Positions 55,372-64,000 of a stretch of DNA of 64,000 bases are shown here, in pieces. The position numbers were made by a program, and so were the translations under genes. The notes under the pieces are model-generated. The model saw nothing but the letters and a program-made list of their open reading frames with translations, made no database searches and had not been told where the DNA came from. How positions within the stretch are numbered: position 1 is the stretch's first letter; each line of letters begins with the position of its first letter. The stretch is taken from positions 14,280,195 to 14,344,194 of the forward strand of contig CM033394.1 in NCBI GenBank assembly GCA_019426215.1, written 5' to 3'. Source of the stretch: Buddleja alternifolia. Taxonomy: Eukaryota; Streptophyta; Magnoliopsida; Lamiales; Scrophulariaceae.

Positions 55372-58300
55372 CTACCCGAACTCAATGGAGTGATTGTTGG
55401 GCTCTATACGATTAAGTTTCTCCCCATGGGGGGAGCTTAAGGCATGTAGCCCCATTGCTGCCCTTAATGAGGCCTTCCTTGAGTTCACCAAATCTCCTCC
55501 TGCTGAGCCTCCCAAGATCACCCCTATGATTCTGTTCATTGGGGGGTTGTCCATCTCTGAGTCCGCCGCTGGGGTGTTGTGTTTGTCTCCATCTCTATCC
55601 CTCGGTCTTTGGGGTGTCTGAACAGTTACATCGAATGGGGTAACTACCTTTTGTAGGTAGCCTCTTTTAATCAGCTTCTCTATTTCCATTTGCAGGTGAT
55701 GGCATTCCTCGGTCATGTGGCCTTTGTCCCAATGAAACCTACGGTACTTTTTTGACTTGAGGCGGTTGGCACAATCCTTTATCTTCTTAGGCCATGAGAC
55801 TATGCCTTGTTGCTCAGCGATGGCTAGGACTTGCTCCCTCAAGAGGGTGAAAGGAGTATACTTGGCAAACCCCGAAGGGGGCATAGGTTTTCGCTCTTTG
55901 GCCTCCGGCATGTTGTCCTCATCTCTGACCTTCCTCTTATTGCCACCACCTTCATTCTTAAGCGGCCCAACGGTCTCTTCAATTCTTATGTATTTCTCGA
56001 CTCTAGCCAACAACTCTCCCATGGTTGATGGGGGCTTCCTAACAATTGACTCCTTGAACCTACTATTGCGTAGGTTCCTCTGCATAATTCCTAACAACAG
56101 CTCATGGTTGACATGCGACACTTCTGACACCGCGTTGGAGAAACGCCGCATGTACTCCCTCAGAGATTCACCATCCTTCTGAACCACCGTGAACAAGAAG
56201 GATGCTGTCTTGGGTATTTCTTGTTCATGGAGAAGTGATTTAGGAAGCGCTTAGTCAGCTGATCGAAGTCGGTGATGGTACTGGCGGGCAGTCTAGTAAA
56301 CCAACTAAACGCCTTTCCAGAGAGAGTAGTTTGGAAAATCTTACAGTAGGCTGCGTCGCTGACATCATACATATCAGCCTTAGCGTTGAACTTGTCCACA
56401 TGTTCCTAGGGGTCTCCACATTTTAAGCCCTGAGGGTAAAAACTCTGCTAAAATTGCTGAGCAGAAGGGACTTCTCTTTTGGGGAGCCACAGCTACTGGC
56501 ACTAGTTTCATGTCCTCATATAGCCCGTAGTTCTTTGAGCTTTCATCATGGCGAGGTGCACGCCTTCTCCGGCCTTCTTACCTTGGCAAGGCCTCCTTGG
56601 GGGTCAATGAGACTTGACCCCGGCGTGGAGACCTGGGAGGCGTTGGCATTCTATCTCTTCCTCTTGGCGGCCTCTTGGGGGGTGAGACCACACTATTCTC
56701 TTTTCCTTCTCTCTCTATCCTATTTACATGGGAGTTGGATCGCCTTGATCCAATCCCGCCGGGGGTCAAGGACTCCTGACCTCAGTGGGTGGATCGGCCT
56801 GGCTCTCTTTGGTGAGGGTGGCTTTTCTCTCGAGGCTCCGAACCTCTACGAACGGATGGAGGGGGTCGATCTTGCGGCCCCTGCTCTTGAGGTTGGAGAG
56901 CCTCCTAACGGCTTCTCACTTAGGGGTCTTGTCCCCTACTAGTTGATGGAACAGGTGGTGCCCGTGATGGTTGTGCCTGGGCGTATTGCTGAACCTCCCT
57001 CGCAGCTGCTCACACAGAGGCATCTTCAATTAAAGCAAGCAGTGCCTCTTGGGTGATCTCGAACACTGATGAGTGCAATATTTATATATTTAATTCCCTT
57101 TATATTTAGCATTTTATTGTGATTATACACCCATTTGAACTAATCTTATCTTATTTTATGAATTGGGTAGGTTTTAAATTGAATTAATCATTTTCAATCA
57201 AATTGGGCAATTCGGCGCGACAATGGAATTACAATCCTATCTGGAGCTAAACACCTCTTGTGTTAGTGATTTTTATATGGTTAGAAATCAAATGAAAATC
57301 TCCATAATTCATATGAAGAACACTAAACCGAATTAGGATGGGATAAAGCTCAAATACACTCAAGAACTCACAGTTGTTTCTGTTGCGGGCTGGACTGCAC
57401 CACTTTGGTAGAAAATTCATATCTGGCGGTACATGCATTGTATTTGGACAAAACCAGCTGAATTGGATAGCCAACATGCATATCTACAACTTTCTAAGAG
57501 AAGGCAAAGTCAAATTCGGACTGCAAATAGTCCAAATCAGTGTTCTAATTCCTGCATTAAAATCTGGCGGCTAGAGAAGGCAACTTCAAAATGATCTCTA
57601 AGAGAAGACAACTTCAAATTGATTTCTAAAAGAAGACAACTTCAAATTGATTTCAAAGAGAAGACAACTTAAAATTCTTATGAAGGAAGCCTATTCTCTA
57701 TAAATATAGCACATTCTTAGAGCTAAAAAAGGGAGAGGAGAGTTAAGAAAAATACTATATCAACTATTGTACTTTTATTAATGAATAGCTAATTTTCTCT
57801 TTCGATTCAAGGTAGTTCAATTTAATTCATATGTTGTGAGACACGGAGCTTCATGATCTATCTACGGGTTGATTATCTTTTGTTTCTTATTATTAATGTT
57901 CATGGTTGTGTAGATGATAATCTAAGATGCATATTAGTTGATTATCTATTACAATCTATTGCTAACAAATCTTCATAATCCGTAATTGTTATGCTTGATT
58001 TGTGCTCGTAGCAATTGAGTTTTCAAGATTGCGATCCTAGTTTTCATTGATTACTCGAGGGAAACATTAGTGTAAATTAAATAGTTGGCGCTTGCTTAAA
58101 CTATTGTTTATCCTTAGTCGCTTCTAATTCATTATGCTATTATTGACATGATTAGGATTGCTTAATACCGATTCAGTTGATAATAAGAATTTAACCGGGT
58201 GCTGGGCTTTGGTTAATGATATAAGGAAGTCAATAAGGATCTAAATAGCTGGTTATTTAGGTTCTTGTCTAAGTAATCAAAGAATAGATAGTATTTTAGG

Positions 58301-58782
58301 TGTTTATGATCGACTTGAATTAAAGAACGAATTATCCTTGAATCGATATTTTACGTTTATTGAAATTCCTATTTAGTTCCTGTTTTTTTTTAGTCATTGA
58401 ATTCATCCAAACAACACCCCCCCCCCCCCCATTGAATATTATTTTGATCAATCAATCTCTAGGGTTCGACCTGGACTTACAAGTACTACAAATCCTTGTG
58501 AGAACAGTAAATTTTATTTTGGTACATTCGACACGTACCAAACACCATGGAAGCAGGGGGTGGAATCACCGCTGGTGTTACGGGCAACACATTTTGCTCA
58601 TTGGTCGGGGGTGCTACTTCAGGACCTCCGCCGTCAGTCGGACCATTTGGGGGATTTTCTTCCCCCACTGGGTTGTTGGGACAATCTTCTGGCATTGGGT
58701 TAGGAAGTTCATCGGCACCAGTTGGCTTGTGTTGGCTGGTCATTCTATCTCCGTTAGTACGAGCTTCAGACCTAGTTTGCAT
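55372..58782 (-). pseudogene. Tat-like gag, interrupted by a solo LTR
   Basis: Capsid protein of the Tat-like element. The start is ATG 58782 (MQTRSEARTNGDRM), 20 bp inside the PBS. About 79 codons of proline-rich N-terminus run to 58546, then the solo LTR 57067-58540 intervenes. Coding resumes at 57061 with a TGA at about 57011 and further stops. The gag core is visible from 56399 (CKIFQTTLSGKAFSWFTRL) and continues after a frameshift near 56190 (KDGESLREYMRRFSNAV). The zinc-knuckle region near 55750 reads YRRFHWDKGHMTEECHHL, where one expected cysteine is arginine. The tail ends at a TAG near 55369 and is in frame with the protease. Confidence 0.82.
57067..58540. mobile_element. Solo LTR, gypsy type (1474 bp), in the Tat-like gag
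   Basis: TGATGAGTGCAATATT ... TTCGACACGTACCA, with exact TSD AACAC (57062-57066 and 58541-58545). Removing one TSD copy restores codon continuity of the host gag. The ends look like Ty3/gypsy LTRs but match no other LTR in this window. It contains a C run (58417-58430). No coding capacity. Orientation uncertain. Confidence 0.87.
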
Positions 58783-58802
58783 ACTCAGTGGTTGGAGCGC
58801 TT

Positions 58803-58822
58803 GTTCTCACAGACTGCGCCAA
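58803..58822 (-). other. Primer binding site, Tat-like element
   Basis: The minus strand reads TTGGCGCAGTCTGTGAGAAC, close to the TTGGCGCCGTCTGTGGGAA-type PBS of Tat-clade elements, two bases from the LTR. Confidence 0.75.
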
Positions 58823-58824
58823 TC

Positions 58825-59291
58825 TGATGATGGTAAAAATTGTCAGTCATTGAATGTCACGTGTTGACCACGTGGGATGGAGGAACCGATCCAACGCACG
58901 ACAAACTAGGTTGGGGGTTGGTGGATGTGTAGACTGCACTCGAATGTAGCGAGCTGTCTACGTACCCGATGTATATGGGATCAAGTCAGTTCGTAGTTCA
59001 GAATAGGTTTTACTCTCAGTTCTTGCCAGTGGATTTTTCTGGAACGACTAGATAATGAGTTTTTCCCAACTCCTCTAAGGTATTTATAGGGAGCTGGTAG
59101 TAGGCTATGGGCCGTGGGCTTAATTCCACTAGTAGCCCATCAGTTTTAATAATTAACCTCTTTATTGGCTTTTAGACTAATAAAATAGCCCGGTTACTCT
59201 TAGTGGGTCGTTAGTCCTTTTTGAGCTTGACTAGTATATTACCCGCGGTCTTTAACCTATGGTTGGCGCCCCGGTCGAACGGGGCACATCA
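58825..59291 (-). repeat. Tat-like element 5' LTR (467 bp)
   Basis: TGATGATGG ... GGGGCACATCA in plus orientation. It aligns with 48269-48777 apart from a ~42-bp gap near the right end. Confidence 0.88.
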
Positions 59292-59296
59292 CTTAT

Positions 59297-59679
59297 TGTT
59301 CTTTTTAATTGTGAATTTTCGTTTGCGTAGTGTATCATATGTTTTAGTCTTCTCTGTAAATAAAAGAAAAAAGTAAAATTGGTTTAGGATATATGTCTAT
59401 AAAAGAACATTGACGGTGCTATGGTGCTTCATGGGGTTCAGAAGATTGGTTTTGGATGATTTATTTTCTATTTTTCTGAAAAAGAAAGAGGTGGACCTTT
59501 TTATTTTCCTTTTCTTTTATTTGCAATGAGTAGAGAAATGGGAGGGAAATTTATAGTTTCTGTTTCATTAAATTTCAGCATTTTTATAAGTGATTCAGTT
59601 GAAATTTATTGAATAAGTATACCAAGCATTGCATCTAATATTTATGTTCTTGTTATTGGTCTTTTTTCCTGTTATCCGT
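59297..59679 (+). other. T-rich, intron-like flank
   Basis: No ORF. T-rich with GT/AG-compatible sites, for example ATTAAATTTCAG near 59577. It continues the DNA interrupted at 48268 and ends where Athila-2 begins, so two gypsy elements sit within 400 bp of each other here. Confidence 0.4.
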
Positions 59680-61597
59680 TGACACGCTAAAAGCTAATGT
59701 GCTATAATAGCAAGTGCACTAGTCGTGTGTAGTAATAAAAGTGGACGAGAAGTCCGGATTGTCGAACCACAAGGACTTGAATTCTAGTTTAAGATTTTAT
59801 AACAACAAAGATCAAAACAATAAAGGTAAAATGAGTGTGAAATGCGTAAGATAAGAACAAGGTTGAACAAATGATTTAAAACAAAATAGAAAGGGAGACT
59901 AAGGCACATGCTAGGTTCAAATTGATCAATTATACTTATAAAGATTCTCGTTGAAGGATTACGCTTATATTGTTATGGTGAGAACTCCGAGGGTAGAGAA
60001 TAACCGATGTCTCGCGTATAAACTCCTATGCTTAGATCGTGATTTCCCAAATATTCCTATCCGGAAATCTAACCACTAAACATGCATTAACGTACTAGAG
60101 TTCACTCGATTTGAATCGAACAACTTCACCCGGGAATCTTTACCTATGTCTAGGGCAATTCCTCATTAGTTACGGGTCATGATGTGAATTTCTTGCACCC
60201 TAAGTCAATTTTCTCCCGAAATATTAACCTAGGCATAAGATTCTAACATATAGTGATCAAGTATATGCAAGATAGGCAAAAATACAAATTCACATCACAT
60301 AACAATATAAGAACAACCTCAACAATCATCTATTATAAGCATATATCACAATTTGGCCTTACATGGCCCTAGTCTTATGAATTTAGTTCATAATGGATAA
60401 TATGAAAAACATAAATGAATTAATACACATGTTCATAGACATAATTGAAATGAAAAGCTATAAAAACTCCCTCAAAAGTGAATAATGATGGATCTTGAAG
60501 TTGAGCCTTCAATCCCCTAGCTTTCTCCTCTTAGAATGATGAAGAATGGTGATGAATGAAGCTTGAGGACTGATTCCTCCTCCTCCTCTCCTCTAAGAAT
60601 CTGAAATTGATAGTGAATCATGAAGAGTATGGGTTCCCCCTCCTTTTATAGCCAAAATTCCACTAAAGTATACATTAAAAATTCCCATTAAAGTTCCCCA
60701 ATGAGAATTCCACCTAAGGTGATGCTTAAAGTTTGGCTTTTAAGATTCCAACCAGCTAAAAAATGCTGAAATTTCGGCCATTAAGAATTCCACCAAGCAT
60801 AACCATGTGAAAACTTCAACAAAACACATGCATGCTGCCATTTTCTTGCTTTCCAGCGCAGTCTTAGTATTTTCCTCATAAACTTCTCCACCGATCTCCA
60901 AATTGGATGATTCAAGTCCCCATGTGAAGCTAATACATAGATCTACAACTTTGCAGAAGGACATTTTGTCCAATTCGGTCTCTAAGTATACCTAAATTAC
61001 ATTTCAACATGGAGGTTGTTTCTGATTTGGCGCCCATAAAGTAAATCTACCAAGAAACACACTTATGACAACCCCTCAACACATGTGCTGAATTATGGCC
61101 AAAAGTGATTCTTACCCATCATATAAGGCTGGAATTTAGGCTGAAAAATTAGTAACATTCGGACTATCCATGCCTAGGCATGACTAGGAGGGCGTTGGGG
61201 CGTATCTTCGCACATGTACTTCTCTGTTCGGCGCAGCAATCGTATTTCCTTCACAATTATCTCTATAGACCTCCGATTTGGATGTTTCAAGTTCCCATTT
61301 GAAGCTAAGACATACATCTAAAACTTTGTAGAAGGAAACTTTGTCTAAGTCGGTCTCAAAATGTACGGAATTATCGCTCGAATGTGGTAGGAGATGCATA
61401 AACCGCCTAGGTGTTGAAAAACATGCTTGAACTTGTTTTGTACATCATTTTTCTTCCCTTTTCTTCATGTATTCTCATTTATTACCTGTATTCACTTAAC
61501 ACACCTATTAAATGCAAATGTGACATGATTTAAGCAATAAGTGAATCCAAATCATAAGAATTACGGTCTTAAAAACACGTAAAAACACCTCTTATCA
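59680..61597 (-). repeat. Athila-2 3' LTR (1918 bp)
   Basis: Ends TGACACGC (59680) and CTTATCA (61597). Homologous to the Athila-1 LTRs up to about 61360, then different sequence to the terminus. TATA-like CTATAAAAGG at 60642-60651. Confidence 0.9.
60642..60651 (-). promoter_or_regulatory. LTR TATA-like box, Athila-2
   Basis: CTATAAAAGG on the minus strand, identical to those in Athila-1. Confidence 0.5.
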
Positions 61598-61635
61598 ACA
61601 CCCCCAAACTTATCAATTGCTCGACCTCGAGCAAT
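61598..61635 (-). other. Athila-2 PPT with upstream hairpin
   Basis: Minus strand: ATTGCTCG-AGGT-CGAGCAAT (perfect 8-bp stem, 61616-61635), then TGATAAGTTTGGGGGTG, then the LTR. Counterpart of 11819-11857. Confidence 0.75.
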
Positions 61636-63416
61636 AAGAGCTATAAGGCAAGACCAACATCATTCAATGGGAGAAAACAAAACAACTAACTAACTCACTT
61701 TCGTGGAGTAAACGATTGCACTTAGCGGGTGCAACAAGCCTTTAAACCTTTGAGTTACCTCAAAGGACGAGTTATAGTCTCGTGAGGGTTTGCATAAAAT
61801 ATACCCACAAAATCTAGCAAATTTTCAATCCCAACCGAATCAACACATCTCAATATGATCAACAAGAATGAATGGCATAAAATCAACCTTTTAAAGTTCA
61901 CAAATATATATATACATATCAACTACTTTTGCTCATGTGACACCAATACTTGAAACGACTCCCTAGGGTATAGTGAAAAATAAATCTAGGGTATTATAGT
62001 CGAGAGGCATCCTTACCAAATTTTGGACATTAATCCCATATCTATCAACTTTTGATCAAACACAAGGCACAAGAATTATAGAAAATCTCATAGCCATTTA
62101 AATTTCATTATCTCAAATATTCAACATTCAATTCATATGGAATTTCCATTAAACTTCATTAAGGCTAGATCATGTGCAATGTTTTATTCCATTAGGCTTT
62201 CTATGACACCCATGTAACAAGTTTTAGACCAATGACTCCCAAACTAGATAGTTTTAGGGCATTAAGTGTAGAGACACTCCTAAGGATTTAATCACTTGAG
62301 TATCAAAGGCCACGAAATAAAACTAGATCTTTTAAACAATTCACTTCTTTTGGCTTGAGCATAGCTCAAATTAGCATAATAGTACAGTATATAGGCATGA
62401 AACTTTTCACCTCCGGTACGTATTAGCCTGACCACTTTTGGTCATACCAAAATTCAACCTTTCCAATTCATTGTTAGCATATAAAATTACTACTCAACTT
62501 ATAACCTTATGAGAAATCTAAGTTAATATTTCTGGGAATAATTCCTTAAGTGTCTCAAGATGGTTATCCTCTCAACTCCTCTACCTTCGATTTAAGTGCA
62601 TTGTGAATCATCTAAGGAATCAATTCTAGTCTAAGGTCTCCACGAGCAATTTCAAAGATATATATATATTCCATTAAATTCAGATTATTTCAAGAATTCA
62701 TGCCATTTTTTCAAGTCAATCAATTTCAATGCATCAATTGGAAGGACTAAAAATTTTTCATGCTTGATTTTCTCAACAAAGAAGCATGCACCTTAAATTA
62801 CCTTCTCTCGAACGAATAATTTAAGCAATAAATCATGCATATGGTAGCAAAGCATATGATGCATTCAAACAAGATCAAGACACAAAGCAACAATAGAATT
62901 AATATGAAAAACACAATTTATAACTCAATTATCATAATTTAGCCTCAACATAGCCTTAGTTCGAAGAATTTATTTCATCATAAAAGATAAAAGATAGGAA
63001 CTTAAATTAAGATTCATACATGATATCAAACAAACTTTCCCCAAATTCAAGTTAAAAATTAGGATTGCATTTTCAATATTCAAAATAGATACTCTTCTAC
63101 CCCCAAACTTAAATCCAACATTGTCCCCAATGTTGTTACAACATGCATACACAAAGGTAAAAGAACACTTACAACCAAGGATATTGAAGAACATCCTTAA
63201 GCTTCCAATGCATCCTTACAAAGTTTCTCCTCTTATCGAGTAAAATAAGAATCTCTAAAGGTGGGGTCCAAATGTGCATCATATCTAACACTTCAACTTT
63301 TTAAACCATCAAGCATAAGAAAAACATACATGCCCAAAGTGCATGCTTGAACATAATAAAAAGAAACAAACTAAACAAAACAAAAACGAAAGCAAAAAGA
63401 AAAGAAAACTTACAAA
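61636..63416 (-). other. Athila-2 untranslated region
   Basis: Homologous to 11858-13442, with no credible ORF. A second hairpin-plus-PPT module lies at 63095-63134 (minus: AACATTG-GGGA-CAATGTT, then TTTAAGTTTGGGGGTAG). Confidence 0.7.
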
Positions 63417-63464
63417 CTTGGGTTGCCTCCCAAGAAGCGCTAGTTTAGAGTCGGTAGCTCGACT
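63417..63464 (-). other. Two tandem RNA hairpin candidates after pol
   Basis: Minus strand: AGTCG-AGCTAC-CGACT (63449-63464... 5-bp stem), then CTTGGG-AGGCAA-CCCAAG (63417-63434). Same order, loops and spacing as in Athila-1; the closing pair of the first stem changes A-T to G-C. Confidence 0.7.
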
Positions 63465-63479
63465 TGAGATAAAGAATCG

Positions 63480-64000
63480 CTAAAGATCCTGGAGGGGAAT
63501 GGTCACTTTATCCCTCGACCTGTCAATCCCTATGTAATGCTTTAATCTTTGGGCGTTTGTCATGAAGGTTCGTCCATTATCCGTTATAAGTTCAATGGCA
63601 CCAGAAGCATACACACGAGATACAACAAATGGTCCCGACCATTTTGACTTGAGCTTCCCGGGAAAAAGTCGAAGGCGAGAATTGTATAGTAAAACCTTGT
63701 CTCCTTCATGAAATTCTCGAGGAATAATACGCTTATCATGCCATGTTTTCGTTCTCTCCTTGTAAAGCTTGGCGTTCTCATACGCTTGATGGCGCCATTC
63801 CTCAAGTTCGTGTAATTGGAGTAATCGCTTGGTACCTACGAGTTGAGAATCAAAATTTAGAAATTTAATAGCCCAAAAAGCGCGATGTTCAAGCTCAACC
63901 GGTAAATGACATGCTTTTCCAAAGACAAGGCGATATGGGGACATGCCAATCGGAGTTTTAAACGCGGTTCTATATGCCCACAAGGCGTCATCTAGTTTAA
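63480..64000 (-). CDS. Athila-2 pol, C-terminal integrase (partial)
   Basis: Inserts element cDNA into the genome. The frame is open from the window edge to the stop at 63480, about 173 codons without interruption. It shows the end of the integrase core and C-terminal domain: [48 protein letters not shown], then the GPF/Y-type module [19 protein letters not shown]. These motifs are strongly Athila-like. The catalytic residues and RT lie beyond the right edge. Coding ends just before the hairpin pair. This is the only retroelement ORF here without a visible defect, though only its last part can be seen. Confidence 0.9.
   Translation of the reverse strand, partial: KLDDALWAYRTAFKTPIGMSPYRLVFGKACHLPVELEHRAFWAIKFLNFDSQLVGTKRLLQLHELEEWRHQAYENAKLYKERTKTWHDKRIIPREFHEGDKVLLYNSRLRLFPGKLKSKWSGPFVVSRVYASGAIELITDNGRTFMTNAQRLKHYIGIDRSRDKVTIPLQDL

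Larger units (their letters stand above)
48269..59291 (-). mobile_element. Tat-like Ty3/gypsy element, non-autonomous, with antisense ORF
   Basis: LTRs are 48269-48777 (3') and 58825-59291 (5'), with exact TSD CTTAT (48264-48268 and 59292-59296). PBS beside the right LTR and a GGGGGTGGGGGG tract beside the left set minus orientation. Gag and protease pseudogenes occupy 54731-58782. RT, RNase H and integrase are absent. A plus-strand, spliced antisense ORF lies next to the 3' LTR (49019-51428), the layout known for additional ORFs in the Tat/Ogre clade. Solo LTRs at 53015 and 57067 inserted later. Confidence 0.88.
59680..64000 (-). mobile_element. Athila-2: Athila-like Ty3/gypsy element, partial
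   Basis: 3' LTR (59680-61597), PPT module (61598-61635), 1.8 kb untranslated region, twin hairpins (63417-63464) and the C-terminal integrase, running off the right edge. Same family as Athila-1 but clearly diverged in the last ~240 bp of the LTR and in the untranslated region. The left flank is TCCGT (59675-59679), the predicted TSD. It retains pol, so its kind could have mobilised Athila-1. Confidence 0.9.

Noticed and set aside
56454..56942. Plus-strand frame of 162 codons
   Set aside because: Antisense to the Tat-like gag; no domain and begins inside its low-complexity region.
58360..58867. Plus-strand frames crossing 58.4-58.8 kb
   Set aside because: They cross the solo LTR border and lie antisense to the gag N-terminus.

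Overview
The window is nuclear DNA of a flowering plant, almost certainly a dicot, from a transposon-dense (heterochromatin-like) region. The evidence is the plant-specific retrotransposon lineages (Ty1/copia Sirevirus-like, Ty3/gypsy Athila-like and Tat-like), plant-type primer binding sites, several non-autonomous DNA transposons with textbook target-site duplications (TSDs), AT-rich spacers and short GT...AG introns. I found no intact host gene, rRNA, tRNA or CRISPR array.

Layout. (1) 1-9449: minus-strand Sirevirus-like copia element (SIRE-A), entering from the left with its extra third ORF, then pol, gag, PBS and one complete 5' LTR. (2) 9450-35522: plus-strand sister element (SIRE-B). 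Its 5' LTR is cut by SIRE-A at 9449/9450 and again by an Athila-like gypsy element at 9976-17807 (TSD TGTCC). Its gag is cut by a non-autonomous CACTA transposon at 19974-21713 (TSD TGA). Its 3' LTR is cut by a copia-type solo LTR at 32818-35364 (TSD AAGTT), which itself carries an 860-bp terminal-inverted-repeat element at 33494-34353. (3) 35523-48268: AT-rich relic DNA with a copia gag scrap, an LTR-like end, a PIF/Harbinger-like element at 40194-42491 (TSD TTA) containing a Mutator-like element at 41259-42150 (9-bp TSD), a minus-strand fragment of an unidentified protein-coding gene at 44212-44568, and a 434-bp CACTA MITE at 46812-47245 (TSD CCA). (4) 48269-59291: minus-strand Tat-like gypsy element (TSD CTTAT) with gag and a damaged protease but no RT, RNase H or integrase. 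It carries a spliced antisense ORF on the plus strand and hosts two solo LTRs at 53015-54630 and 57067-58540. (5) 59680-64000: second Athila-like copy, minus strand, with 3' LTR and the C-terminal integrase, leaving the window on the right.

How the parts work together. In the SIRE elements, gag and pol encode capsid, protease, integrase, RT and RNase H. Downstream lies an unusually long third ORF of about 4.3 kb that both copies share and that carries a candidate short intron at the same point. The Athila copy at 9976-17807 and the Tat copy both keep LTRs, PBS, PPT and gag-protease but lack the enzymatic part of pol, so they would have needed enzymes from relatives such as the copy at the right edge. 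Both Athila copies share structured RNA candidates: two small hairpins just after the coding region, one with a compensatory base change, and a hairpin-plus-purine-tract module present twice.

All retroelement ORFs carry stop codons or frameshifts, many of them CAA/CAG to TAA/TAG, as expected from methylation-driven C-to-T decay. Everything was read by eye; lineage names rest on motif recognition, not on database searches.
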